A DNA stretch of 64,000 nt from NCBI GenBank assembly GCA_949752735.1, contig OX457036.1, forward strand, positions 13,777,516 through 13,841,515, given 5' to 3'. Shown here one piece after another: positions 21,880-33,472 of the stretch. Under the pieces are notes generated by a model. The model made no database searches. It was not told the DNA's origin and saw only the letters and a list, made by a program, of their open reading frames with translations. The first letter of the stretch is position 1. Every line of letters starts with the position of its first letter. This DNA is from Lumbricus terrestris (taxonomy: Eukaryota; Annelida; Clitellata; Crassiclitellata; Lumbricidae). Made by a program: the position numbers and the translations under genes.

Positions 21880-23030
21880 ATGAAACGTTGTCTGAATGAA
21901 ACCTGCCTTCGTATTCTCACTCAAGCTCTCGTCATCTCTCGTCTCGATTACTGCAACTCTGTTCTATCCGGTCTTCCATCATTAACACTTCAACCCCTGT
22001 CTTCAGTTCTACATACGGCTGCGCTCCTGATAAAAGGTCTTGGTCCCAGAGACCACATCACTTCAGCTCTGAAACAACTACACTGGCTTCCCATCCGTGC
22101 TCGCATTGCTTTCAAAATTTCCCTCCTGATGTTTCATATCCACTACGGAACTTCTCCATCCTACATGACATCCATGGTCACGTCATGTTCCGCCTCCAAG
22201 TCCAGAGGACTTCGATCGTCGTCGCGTAGTGACTTTGCTACACTTCGCACAAACCGGAAGTTTGGAAGTCGCGCTTTCGCTGTATCAGGACCCAAAGAAT
22301 GGAACAGTCTTCCAACCTTCATTCGCCAGCAGGGCCGTCTTATGGTCATCGTAGGCCCTAGGCACTTTTGCACATTAATCTGTTCGTAGGCCCCTAGGCC
22401 TATCCAACTCAACTCTGTATTAGGCTAATTCAAATTGCTACACATTTACATTATTTCTTAAAATTATGCTGGACCATGTTTTGTGAACGCATTCAGTTTT
22501 GATTTTAGATCTCAATCTACTTTTTGTAATATCCTCCCTTGCTTTACTTTCAATTGAAAACGACTTAATGCGAGAAATGACATTTGAAGACGTTATAAGC
22601 GATTTTGCGAGTGCAAAGAGCCGCAAAGTTAACATAATAGCTTAGCCAATGTTAGGCCTAGGCCTACTGTTCATTAGCTAACTCTAGCCTTAAAAAAGTT
22701 AGCTCGTTAAAATTAAATTTGCAAGTTTTCTTTTCTGTTTGTTTGTCCGGTCATTGACCAATCACTGCATTTATTTTTTAATATTTTTTTTCAGGATTTC
22801 GTAGGCCCTGAAAAGTTCGTAGGCCCTAGGCACAGTGCCTACTGTGCCTATTGGATAAGACGGCCCTGTTCGCCAGTGCTCATCTGTTGTAGAGTTTAAA
22901 TCAAAGTTAAAAACTCATTTATTTTCATTGCATTATAACTAGATCTGTAGTGAAGCGCGCTCTTGTGCAAGACTTGTTTTGTTAAAGCGCGGTATAAATG
23001 ACTAATTGTATTGTATTGTATATATTATTA
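21880..23030 (+). pseudogene. CR1-like LINE 3' end, split by an hAT element
   Basis: The frame reads LDYCNSVLSGLP, LKQLHWLPIRARIAFKI and FAVSGPKEWNSLPTFIR, the standard C-terminal set of CR1-like reverse transcriptases. It is interrupted at 22329. After the inserted element (22330-22868) the LINE resumes with VVEFKSKLKTH and a stop, then GCGCGGTATAAATGACTAAT and a TTGTA tail. 5'-truncated near 21870, so the RT catalytic core is absent. Confidence 0.85.
22322..22876. mobile_element. hAT-type element inside the LINE
   Basis: The element 22330-22868 (539 bp) has ends CAGGGCCGTCTTAT and ATAAGACGGCCCTG and a perfect 8-bp duplication TTCGCCAG. It interrupts the LINE coding frame cleanly. No transposase. 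Confidence 0.9.
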
Positions 23031-23504
23031 AATTTATGCTGCCTAACGTTTGACACTTAAGGAATAACGTTTAACTGACAATAGGCCTATACCTCAAGTT
23101 TATCTGCGAAAAATTTGCACAATATAATTATGCTTTGTCCACGACAATTCTAAACTAATATAAATGTAGCTCTTTGAGAGGAAATTGTGCATGTATAGCT
23201 GTCTTATTTCTATAGATAAATTAATGTACTTTTTAAAGTGTTCACGTTTAGTTGACTGGTGGCAGCTGTATTTTAAGTCATGTTTTGAAAATGCTGTCCC
23301 TTGTTTAATAAAAACCTCTTTACGGTTAGCTGAATGATATTCCAGCCGTAATTCTGGGTTTACGCAAACATGTGGTTCCAAAAAGTTTGATCAACCATCC
23401 GTATTTTTTAAAATTACGACGTGTGTCTGTTCAAAAGCTGCGATGATTAGTAGACTGCTGCTGCACCTACCATTAGCATGTGATGTAAAGTTTTCGAACT
23501 ACCA
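23031..23504. other. No gene recognised; expected site of Ly6 exon 2 not found
   Basis: Exon 2 of the third Ly6 copy would lie in this direction. I see no DNCN/CFC coding in either strand, so this copy appears to be partial. Confidence 0.5.
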
Positions 23505-23517
23505 GGTACATAACGGA

Positions 23518-24615
23518 GCTGAGCAGGGTTCCATGACAATTCGGCGACAGACAATTCGGCGACAGACAATTCGGCGATAGACAATTCGGCGACTGACAAT
23601 TTGGCGACAGACAGATTGGCGACAGACAATTCGGCGCCCAGACAATTCGGTGCCAGACAATTCGGCGCCATGTAAATTTATTAAAATCTTTAACACCATA
23701 AAGACTGAGTCTAATTTGCGATTTCTGTTTAATAGTGAACGGTTTACTATCAAAACCGCGCACACAAAACCACGATTCACAAAATCGAGCACGATCATTA
23801 CCGCGCACGATCTTAACCGCATTCAAGTACAGGTATTTCAACATGCATTCAGCCTGCATGTCAGATCGAAAAACACCTTCATCCAACTTCTATTAAAGCG
23901 GTGTCACGACAATTGGTCTACAGACAACTCGTCAAACGACAACTGGTTGACAGACAACTGGTCCAACGCTTGAGAAATTGAAGCTGGATTAAATTATTTT
24001 AGATGTGAAATGGAGGCTGGATTGATTAAAAACGCAAGAAAAATTGAGGTTGGATGAAGGTTCTTTTACAGGTGAAATGGAAGCTGGATTGAAGAAAATA
24101 ACTCATGAGAAATGGAAGCTGGATGAAGGTATTTTTAGATACAAAATAGAAGCTGGATTGACGAAAATAACGCATGAGAAATGGAAGCTGGATGAAGGTA
24201 TTTTTAGATACAAAATAGAAGCTGGATTGACGAAAATAACGCATGAGAAATGGAAGCTGGATGAAGATATTTTTAGATACAAAATAGAAGCTGGATTGAC
24301 GAAAATAACGCATGAGAAATGGAAGCTGGATGAGGGTATTTTTAGATCTGATATAGAAGCTGGATGCATGTTGAAATATTTGAATGCGGTTATAATCGTG
24401 CGCGGTAATGATCGTGCGCGGTTTTGTGAATCGCGGTTTTGTGTGCGCGGTTTTGTGTGCCGAATCGCCGAATTGTCTGGCACCGAATTGTCTGGGCGCC
24501 GAATTGTCTGTCGCCAAACTGTTTGTCGCCGAATTGTCAGTCGCCGAATTGTCTGTCGCCGAATTGTCTGTCGCCGAATTGTCTGTCGCCGAATTGTCTT
24601 GTCACCGCTGAGCAG
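23518..24615. mobile_element. TU-like foldback element (15-bp arrays plus 69-bp array)
   Basis: The element 23527-24606 (1080 bp) is flanked by the 9-bp duplication GCTGAGCAG. The outer arms are tandem 15-bp units GACAATTCGGCGACA (left 23537-23670; right, inverse, about 24465-24600). Next inward come GCGCGGTTTTGTG segments in inverse (23755-23820; 24385-24460). The core holds an array of 69-bp units (about 24044-24370) and a nested GACAACTGGT array at 23895-23972. Termini start GGT on both strands. The layered layout matches TU elements of sea urchin; no transposase is encoded. Confidence 0.85.
24044..24370. repeat. 69-bp tandem repeat within the foldback element
   Basis: About four copies of a unit containing GAAGCTGGATTGACGAAAA and GAAGCTGGATGAAGGTATTT. 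As the unit is a multiple of 3 it keeps long frames open on both strands; these are not genes. Related units make the hairpin at 12668-13074. Confidence 0.9.
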
Positions 24616-24773
24616 TTATCAGCATTCGTCGCATTGAATGGTTCACTACAGGTCGATGGTCCCAGTCGATCCGTCGTCGTGCAGTTACATTGGTAACAGG
24701 AAACAGCATCCGCACAGTCAAAACATGATAGGACAGCCATGACGACCGCCAAAAACACCAGTTTACCCGTCAT

Positions 24774-27750
24774 CTGTGAAGAAAGTTGATGTCAAGATTA
24801 TTTATGTGTTCATTTATATATTTAATTATTCGCTCATTTGCATATTATTTTATTCATCTAAGCTGCCACGACGAATTTATGATCCAAGTTTTTATTCCAC
24901 AGCCGCTTTTCCCTTCCTATCGATCTAAGTCCAGCTCCATCGAATTACCCATGGCGTCACTTTTATGCCTTTGAAAGTTTGACGAGCATCGATTTAAGAT
25001 TATCAACGCAGAGCGAGAATATCATGGGACGCAAACAGTTACTGTCTTTTAATCTGGCGGTGTAACATGTTGCGCATAGGCGCCGAGTTGACCCGAAGAG
25101 TGTGAGTGCCCAAACGAATTTGAAAGCGCGGATTTGTTTATAGTCTTTTTGATAGGAGAGTTATTGAAATTACCTCTGTTCATAGACGGAGACTTGTTCA
25201 TGGTTTTAAGGGACGAACTCGCGGTCAGGACGATCGCCGAGCACAGAAGGGCGGAAGGGGTTGGGGAGGGGATGTGCTCCTAACCATTTTCGATTTTTTT
25301 TCTTGCCACACTGCGATGGTAGTATCTTAAGCTGTAATTTTTACAAAAATTGTAGAGGTTTAAGACTTGAAAAGCATCCCTGCCGTTGCTTAAAAACTTT
25401 TCCACACAACATGAAATAGTGACATTTTAAGCTGTTATCCCATCAAAATTTCGCATTATTTCATTGTTTAAACATATGATTTAAGACTTCAATAAATGTT
25501 CTTCCCAGACAATTTGGTCAAGGCTGATTTGTTAATAATTATTAGCGCATACAAAACAATATCCAGCTTTTGTGATGCTGGGAGGTGATTCTCGCGAAGT
25601 GAGGATCATTATATAGCCTAGCATGTAGGCCTATACAATGAAAAGAAAGTCATTCAAATCGTCGCCTTCGTCCGTAATAAAAAAAATGGCTGAAACGCGG
25701 ATCGAATGAGCAGGATTTCGAGGTTTTCCTCGTATTCGTATGGAGTTCAGACTACTGGATGGAGTAAAACTGGAAGTAATATCTATAGTAAGGCAGACTA
25801 GCTGAGATAGAAAAAAATATGTAAAGACGCAATGATTTTCATAGATAAGCAATGCCAACAAAGAAATAATTATCATAAAAAGCATAGGCTATCTTGTTGG
25901 CTGATTTCTGGTGGTGCCCATGCATAGGCTAGGCTATAGGCGGGCCTCGCATGGCCAATTTCTGGTAGTGCTGAGCACTCACGGGCCTCGCAGAGTAGGA
26001 CGTCAAAGCCTTAAGCTTTCAAAATAATCTAATCTCAATCCTCAACTTTTCACATAAATTATCATCGCTTCGATTCCAATAATCTGATTTGCAGCTTTAG
26101 CGTTGATTCCTAAATTGCTAACGAAGATTTCCCGCAGTTGGGCCCCTATTTTTTAAATTTAGATCCTGTCACTGAGCTGGTTTCTCCAACCTAGCTCTTT
26201 CAATCGCAAAAGATATAGAGTAGCCTAAATGCAGCAGAAACTCCAATTGAGTTCATGTTGAACAATCGTTTCATAGACACACATTGCTTAAACCACTCAT
26301 TCTGAGTCGCACTTGGAGGGTTTCTGCACTTCCCGGGTCGATCGAGTTATAACCGGAAAGATATTTATAATATTATGGCTAATGGCAGATTTATCGACGA
26401 TGTCGATAGTACAACGAGACAAATATAAGTATGCCTAGTTCAGACCTGTTGCTTGCAACCCTTCTGATGTCTCTTGATCTCGGAATCGTGCTACATGTAC
26501 ATGTATGTCCTGTATGATTACAACATGTTCTTTCTACTGGCTTTACAATTGAAGTTCTTGTGGAAAACTGCTCGCTTGAATCGACGATAACAGGACTTGA
26601 GCCTCACCTGGTATGATGTTTACCTGGCTGTAGTTTGAGGTCAGTCATCGAATTGCCTGTGGCGTCACTTTTATGCCTTCGAAAGTTTGACGAGCATCGA
26701 TTTAAGATTATTAGCGATGCAACATGTTGCATTCGATTGAACACCCACACGCACACTGTTTCTCTCTCTGTATGTCTGCATGTCTGTATGTTTCTCTCTC
26801 TGTCTCTCTGTCTCTCTGCCTCTGTCTCTCCATCTCGGTCTTTGTCTTTCTGCCTCCCTCTGCCTCTCTCTGTCTCTCTCTGTCTGTTTCTCTGTCTTTC
26901 TCTCTGCCTCTCTTCAATCTTCTGTCAGGTGTGTGTGTAGCGTTGTACAAGATGACGCCATTTTATAGGCATGGCTATAGTCGACGGTATACGTGCTGTG
27001 ATCATGTAATCTTTCGTGATCCTCTGCCAGGAGGGGTCTAAGGATAAACCAGTTGACCAATCATCATCGTCATCGAAATCCTTGGGCTAAATACCCGTAG
27101 GTGTCCGGCGCCACTCTCTGTTTGAGTCTGTCTCGCGTCATGCTGCCCATCTTCAACCGCAAAAACCATGGCACAAGTGACATAGCGACCCAAATGCTTC
27201 AAGGTGTCATGATGTGGAGCTGACATGCACAGGCCGGTCAGTACAGACCAGTGGAGAGAGTCGGGGGGGGGGAGAGAAGTTGCTGGTTCCCTGTGGCAGA
27301 GGATGCATGGATGCTGTTTAACGTCGTGCCCAGGACTCATGTATTTGACCAATAGTAGATCTCAATATCACCCAGGTAGCCTTCTAAGACCTGCCTCCTG
27401 TGCTGACCACCAGTATGCCTAATAGGTATACCTTGAGTTTTTGGAGCTCGCTTGAACCTAACCGGTATAGGCCTATAATTAATAGCAAATTAAATATCTG
27501 GTTGTAAACGAATTTTAATATGACAAGACCGATCTGAAATACTTTGGGTTGAGTTTACATGAACTGTAATGAAATCTGGAATTTATATATATTTATATAT
27601 CGAATCTTCAAAGAAAGACAATTGAAAGGAGGCGCTTCCGAATATAAGACGGTTAACAAAGATCGAAACAAATTTGCCTCGAGCACGCACTTGATATAAT
27701 TCTATAGAGTTTCGGATAGACAGAAATGCTTCATTTTGCTATGCAGTAAC
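24774..27750. repeat. Duplication unit D flank (no coding exon seen)
   Basis: Scattered segments match unit B: the stretch with GAGTTATAACC (about 26340 against 33310), the stretch ending GAGCATCGATTTAAGATTA (24980 and 26700 against 34040), a TCTC/TCTG microsatellite (26758-26930), and a segment ending TTTCATTTTGC (27735). The remainder (25000-26250) shows no gene or recognisable element. Confidence 0.55.
27040..27290 (-). pseudogene. LINE 3' terminal remnant
   Basis: The minus strand has GHLRVFSPRISMTMM, close in layout to the end of the LINE at 51840-52790 (ending [16 protein letters not shown]). Short and frameshifted. Assigned only by this similarity. Confidence 0.45.
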
Positions 27751-28823
27751 TGTTGTTGGCGCTATATGAAACCGCCGTATACAATACAAACTTACATGAA
27801 CCTAACTCAAGTAGCATATACTCTATAATATATATACCAACTCTGTTCTGGATTGAATTAAATTGAGCGAACAAAAGATAATGATATTTATTATGACGAC
27901 CCACACACAATATCCCCCGGAGGGACGGACAATATGATAATAATGTAGCAAACCTGGTTTGCTACGAGTTACCTTACTTACTTGAATAAGTGCATATAAT
28001 TCTATTGAGAATTCGTGGGTACTAAGTTTAGCACCGATCGATGTGGTCATCGATATTTTTAGATCTCCATGCATTTTCTAATGGAAATTTCCACCACCTG
28101 CGGGGTTTAATGGTTGGCGTTGCAAGCGACCCTCTTTGGCGGTAAGAAACGAGCGCTGATTCGCTGCCAAGGCGAAAAGCGCTAGTCGGCCGAAGAATGT
28201 GGAGCGTGTAAGACCTGCGCTAGAAGAAACTGATAATTGCGGTGATTTGGGGGCCATTACCGACTCTGGCTGTTTCCGAAACCGTGAAGAAGAAGTTCTT
28301 CTGTTGTATTGATCACCTGCGTGTGATCGGGAAAATCTGTGGCATCGATTAATCGAAGAATCGATATTTCTCCGTGAAATTGGCCATTGGCAGAGGACGC
28401 GATAATTTTACAAGGGAGGAAGCGGGAGCGACTGTCCAAAATATCTGTGGAAACAGGAAAGTATCGCCACACTAATTCATGAGTTCGAGCCTGAATAAAG
28501 ATAATAATTGATTAAAGATATAGCGCTACTATTGTGAAACGATAGTTAAATTCTGTGTGAATTGACATGTGAAATGATAGATAAATTCTGTGTGAATTGA
28601 CAAATGTATAATACTAAATCTGTGCACTGAGCCGATAGATTGTAAATAAGGCAAAGACATAGATTTAATTGTATAGGCCTTAAATAGTGAACTCTATTGT
28701 TAGCAACGATTCAACTGTGTGTATTAATGTTTGCAAATCCATGACGAGTAGTCATATATTAATTTTGTGATTAATAAAACTTAGATAAGAAAACTGTGAA
28801 TTCATTATCACTGTCAAACTAAG
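27751..28823. other. Possible 5' region of an LTR element
   Basis: Moderately GC-rich sequence, with AATAAA at about 28494 and 28775, precedes the open frame at 28824. No TG...CA long terminal repeat pair or primer-binding site could be identified, so this remains a guess. Confidence 0.3.
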
Positions 28824-29192
28824 ATGGACTCAGACAGTGTACTGCAGATGGAGCAGGCAGAGGACAAGAGATGTCCAGAAGGAATTGTTGCTGTAGAAAC
28901 GACAGACAGCTCAGCAGAGCCTGACATAGTTTCAATGCATAAACTACTTGTAACAATGGTACAATTTATGGAGCGCCGGGGTGAGGCCTTGACTAAGTTA
29001 GCAGAGGAAATACACCTTGTTTCTGTGCGACAAAGACGACTAGAATCTCGCCAACAAGAAGATGAAGTAAGGGTTAGGTCCCTAAACGGTGGTATAGTGG
29101 GTGATGGAGCTTGGGGAAAAGTTGAGGATTCGAACCCTGATGAGCACCCATCTAATGGGGCTGTTGTGATCTCAACAGACACCGCAGACTAA
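28824..29192 (+). CDS. Hypothetical 122-aa frame, possibly gag N-terminus
   Basis: A start context (CTAAGATGG) opens an acidic protein with a predicted helical middle (LLVTMVQFMERRGEALTKL, then QRRLESRQQEDEVR) that could form a coiled coil. No zinc knuckle or protease follows; the frame stops at TAA 29190. Length, charge and the upstream AT-rich leader are reminiscent of the start of a Gypsy-type gag, but no family signature is present. It could also be a chance frame. Confidence 0.35.
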   Translation: MDSDSVLQMEQAEDKRCPEGIVAVETTDSSAEPDIVSMHKLLVTMVQFMERRGEALTKLAEEIHLVSVRQRRLESRQQEDEVRVRSLNGGIVGDGAWGKVEDSNPDEHPSNGAVVISTDTAD

Positions 29193-30192
29193 TATCGATA
29201 TCGGCCCATCCTGAGGAAAAAGGTAACCAGAGAAGCTCACACCCTAGGTTAGGATTTGAACCTACTACCAGTGACGTTAGGGAAACCCTGCAGGGTAAAG
29301 TGAGGCCCATTATCTCAAAGAGCGCCTTTGGGTTAGGATCGTGTAGTCCTCAAGAGCGACGAAGGGGGCGCTTCGCGACAATAATACATATTGTTCACGT
29401 GGTTTATATATTAATTTATTAGACATATACCATTATTAGAGAACCATTCAACGTCGCAGAATACGAATTATTGTAAATGTGTTACGGAAAATACTGTTTT
29501 AATAACGCAATTGAGTTTTTACCCTTAGCCTAATAAAGGAAGCAAGCAATAATAATTATAATTATAGGCAACCAACAAAAGATAATGCAGATAAACAACA
29601 ACAAAGTCATACTTGTAACTGATGACCTAACTATAGGAGGATATATAGGCGAACAACATAGCAGAAACTCCAGCTGTATAATTTCACTAGGGTCTTGATT
29701 ACGACTTCTGTGCCTTGCAAGTTGTAAAACTTTAAAATATAGTCAAATTATAGTATTAACGAATAATCTGACCCCTCAAAAAAATAAACTTAACACTAAT
29801 TGCCACATGTTATAATTTCAATTAATTTCAACTAAATAATGAATCACCTAATCGAACTACTTTTATTGGACCGTGATGGAAGGTCATAAGGTCATAGCTG
29901 ATGACCCAAGACATCCTTCTGAAACACAAGCTGATATTTTGAGTGGTGTGGTTTGGTGTGGCCGTTGTCAAAGTTCAATATAAACTTTACACCAATCATG
30001 TGGATTAGTCTGCATAGTGCACATTGAAAGGCAGTACCTTAGAGTCTGATGCGGATAGTTGTAAACTGTAATACAATAGAAATCATAATATATTGTAGAC
30101 TTGCAGCATTTGGCTGTTATTGGATGGATGCTTTGCTTGCGAGATTGAGAAGTAAGTCTTAGACCTACATAAAAACATGATATTTGAGCATA
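29193..30192. other. No gene recognised
   Basis: AT-rich, with short frames only. GGGGGCGCTTCGCGACAATA near 29375 looks like a repeat-family end, but no partner was found. Confidence 0.5.
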
Positions 30193-30960
30193 CACTGTGT
30201 CCCGATGAAACATAGACCCCAACAAAAAGTGTCATAACTCGGTCAAAACTTTTAGTAGGCTACCTGACTGAAGTCGTTAACACACCAACAGTAACCGTAT
30301 TACCACCACCCTCTAGCGCCGTTTAGAAAAATTCGTGAGTTTGTCAAGTTTATGAGCGTTTTAGATGCAGGAAAAAATTGAAATTTTCGACATGTAAAAG
30401 CTGAAAGGAAGTGAAATTCAGCTACAGTTGGTGTTCAAAATGTCCTCCTTGTTCACGGACACATGACCGTAGACGTAGACGCCATTGTCTGATGATCCGC
30501 GGTCGATGATGACGTGGTCAAGCATCTGCCACTCTTCAATCAGACGCGCCCTACCTAAGGCCATCTATGACATTCTATGTTGTGATTACGAAAACGAACA
30601 CGCGCTCCTCCAGTACAAAGTCATGCACTCCGGATTGTGGGCTAGACTGTTGGGCGGCCACAGCTGCAGGATATGAAGCCGGGTGACTTCCGGGACAGCT
30701 ACACTACTACGTCTGTAAGCTTATCTGAACTTCACTTCCTTTCAGATTTAAAATTTCCCTTTTTCAAATTTTCCTTTTTCGGCGCTGTATCTCAAACGCT
30801 CATAAACTTGACAAACTCACCAATATTTCTAAGCGGCCTTATCATCAGATGGCTATATATATATGGCTAATTGTCGTTTTAAAAATTTCAGACAAATGCT
30901 AAAATGTTTGACCGAATTATGACACTTTTGTAGGGGTCTACTTTTCATCGGGACACAGTG
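30193..30960. mobile_element. MITE with CACTGTGTCCCGATGAAA ends
   Basis: Inverted termini CACTGTGTCCCGATGAAA and TTTTCATCGGGACACAGTG extend inward for about 60 bases (including AAGTGTCATAA and its inverse). TA precedes the left end; the right end is followed by CA, so one TA is lost or the end is one of the mariner types with decay. Internal frames show no transposase motif. Confidence 0.75.
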
Positions 30961-31055
30961 CAGAGACCGTTACCAAGGCTAACATTACATTTAGCCTGAA
31001 TAGATAAATTTTGTCACCATGCATCCAAACGATAGTGACACGGAACGATTAGACA

Positions 31056-31345
31056 TCACCGAAATAAGACTTGAGAGTAGTTATCGGTGAAGCCACTGTG
31101 GATGAAGCCACTGTCGATGGAGCCAGTCAACGGTACGTTCTCGTTGCAGTTGTCCGTCTGACAGAAACATGTTGTCATAAGGTACGTTACTCTTTCATTT
31201 GTCACACGACCAGTAGTAGCACAACAGCCATCACCGTAGTCGAACGTTGTGTAATTCCAGCTGATACGGGCCTGTTCGCAAATGTCGGCTGGCGTATGCG
31301 TACCGTTTGTATCATTCAGGCAGTCACGGATGACAACTTCAAATT
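31056..31345 (-). CDS. Ly6 copy B, exon 2
   Basis: The acceptor TTTCAG precedes 31345 on the minus strand. It encodes the CC, CFC and DNCN motifs. The stop TGA lies at 31056-31058. Reading the tail one frame over gives a Ser/Thr-rich string similar to copy A, so the present tail is probably the result of an indel. Confidence 0.75.
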
Positions 31346-32030
31346 CTGAAATTCAATCAAACTAAAAGCATGGTTGGAAAGTATGCAAAGGTCAAATATC
31401 GTCTGATAAGATATGTACACAAATGTGAGGTAAATGTTAAATAAAGTATTGCACGAAATCGATAAATTTTAGAGACATAGACAAAAAGTGCAACGATGAC
31501 CAAGTACCGATCAAAGCATTGTTTTGTGGGATAGGCAATGTAGCCTGTAACTGCTATGATTAATGATAACTGAACAATCTTCCGGCATTCTGAAGCCCAA
31601 CATTTGCAATAATTGCAATACAGCTTTCAGTAACTCTCGCCCTTAATTTTGACGAAGCAAACTCCTTATCTACATAGAGGCCAGTGTATGCAGCCTTGTT
31701 GCTAGCGCCATTTCTGGCTGTAGGCTAGATTCCACAATATACATCATAGAACTTAAAAGAGGTAGAGAGGTCGACCAAGGGACAGCAAGCGGCGTCGCCG
31801 TTTATATACTTACTCCAAGGCCGTGAATATTTGCCAAACGTTAAGGTGCAGATAGGAGCGGAGCAGTTGGCAACTGTGGTTGTATCATTGAGTTGTTTAC
31901 CGCACGTCGATGTTCCAAAGAAACCCGGAGATATATTCGCGTAAGAGCATTGGTAACACGAGACAGCATCAGCACTGTCAAACACCGAGACAATCAGGAA
32001 AAGCAACGACGCCGCAAGTGTACTGGTCAT
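31056..32030 (-). CDS. Ly6/uPAR-type three-finger protein, copy B (two exons)
   Basis: Exons 31814-32030 and 31056-31345 join in phase 1 to 507 coding bases, about 168 residues. A signal peptide (SLLFLIVSVF core) precedes VSCYQCSY, STCGKQ, NCSAPICTLTFGKY, DICEQ, GDGCCAT and TCFCQTDNCN. The cysteine positions equal those of copy A. The C-terminal tail differs: copy A has a Ser/Thr-rich tail, while copy B ends in a non-related stretch, because a frame change follows the NVPLTG position. Predicted secreted; ligand unknown. Confidence 0.75.
31814..32030 (-). CDS. Ly6 copy B, exon 1
   Basis: Start at 32030 and a strong donor A|GTAAGTATA in phase 1, as in copy A. It contains the signal peptide and the first five cysteines of the domain. 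Confidence 0.8.
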
Positions 32031-32559
32031 CTGTGAACATAGTTGAAAACAATCATAAGATTAAGATTAATTTAGCCTATATCGGCACAACCGCAGCAAA
32101 TTCATAAGCTAAGCTGCCATTCCACAAGCATTCTTTCCCCTTTAAAAATTTATAATTATATAGTCTAGACATCAAAGTTTTAAACCATTTTCAAAAGCGT
32201 CTGCAATGATTCCTGAGCACTTCATTAAATTTTATACTCGATTCTATTCCGATAATCACCACACGTTTTGCCGCCAGTTTGACAGTTGAATCTTAAATTC
32301 GTACCAAGGGTAATAATGCCTTCCTCCGCAATTTTGCTGTTTCTTAGCTCCAGCTAATCAGCTGGTTGTCACAACCTACCGTTTTTAATCGCAACACAGA
32401 TTCATTCATTCCTTTCAGAAACTTAGGGTATACATAGCGAACCTTCAAAGAAACTACGCAGAAGCACTCCCGACTCCACCGCACCAAAAAGAGCAGTTTA
32501 AAGTTTAGTCAGGAAGGACTCTGGTAGAGTTCCAGGGTTACGATAGACATAGCTCTCAA

Positions 32560-33215
32560 GGAGGGCAATTCCAGACAACTGGGCCAATCACAGAGAAGGT
32601 TCGATTAATCATGATTGTAGTACGAGCAAGAGGAACTAAGAGGACTCCTCTTTCGGCGGAGCGTAGAGGACGAAGTCCTTGGATACACAGCGTAGCTCTC
32701 GGAGGCAAGTTGGGAGCGAGGCCCTGACGACAACGCCACACCAGAGCCGCTACCTTGAACTCAATATGCTGGCGAATAGGGAGCCAATGAAACGCCTTCA
32801 GCGTATTATAGTTGGAGACGCAGCCATGTTGAGAAATTTCCACAATGAGGTGCGCAGCAGAGCGCAATACCCGGTACAGACAAGCCATTCTGCTGGATTG
32901 GGGAGCCACTGAAGAGAAAGGAGCAATAGTCAGGTCGAGATGTAACAAAGGAATGCACTATAAGGTAAGAGTAGCAGCAGACGTAAGGGAACGTATGACA
33001 GTGCGAAGCTGGTGCAACTGATAGTAGCAGTCCCGAGCAAGACGGTGAAGGTGGTGAGTTCATGGTCAAGCTGCATGCCGAGAACAGCTACTGTAAATGC
33101 ATAGCAAGGAAATTTATAGATGCATGCAAGAGCAAGTTTGACAAGTTGCTGCCGTGTGATTTGACAAATAAATAATGTTTGTTGCAAAAAGCAGATAGAA
33201 TGATGCAACTGCGTT
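32560..33215 (-). pseudogene. LINE reverse transcriptase remnant, unit B
   Basis: Minus-strand pieces HSFVTSRPDYCSFLFSG, LYRVLRSAAHLI, LKAFHWLPIRQHIEFKVA and FSVIGPVVWN lie in the correct order for a CR1-like C-terminal region, over several frames. It is the counterpart of 5518-6060 and lacks the hAT insertion found there. Confidence 0.8.
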
Positions 33216-33472
33216 CAGGATAAGCTGTCTATCTAAACTTCTAAAGGCAGCGGTCAATTTAAATCATTCACTCTGAAACGCACTTGCAGAATTCCACAAT
33301 TTCGGCCTTTCGAGTTATAACCTGAAAATCATTAAAATTTATAGCAGTGACGGATATCTCGACGATGTCAGTCATTGTAATGCCGAGAACAGGTAAGAAT
33401 CAATAGGGAACAACTAAGTTATTTTCTTTACAATCCTCCTATTTTACTCACGCTCAGATTCGTGAAACGTCG

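Larger units (their letters stand above)
23505..24773 (-). pseudogene. Third Ly6 copy, exon 1 broken by a foldback transposon
   Basis: The minus-strand start at 24773 opens a signal peptide (LVFLAVVMAVLSCF) and VSCYQCNCTT, STCSEPFNAT, up to the NCSA position. The frame then runs into transposon arms. The missing continuation (CSAPLCT) resumes at about 23526 on the far side. The 9-bp GCTGAGCAG is on both sides; copies A and B have the single GCGGAGCAG at 2799-2807 and 31858-31866. Past the break the frame meets an in-frame stop, and no exon 2 was found. Confidence 0.8.

Noticed and set aside
24044..24370. CRISPR-like array
   Set aside because: The repeats are contiguous 69-bp units without unique spacers, inside a eukaryotic transposon.
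24044..24637. 197-codon open frame, plus strand
   Set aside because: It runs through the 69-bp tandem array and 15-bp arm of the foldback element; both units are multiples of three, so frames stay open on both strands.
31056..32030. Three-finger toxin
   Set aside because: The fold signature also fits Ly6/uPAR proteins, which are normal animal surface or secreted proteins; nothing here indicates a toxin.
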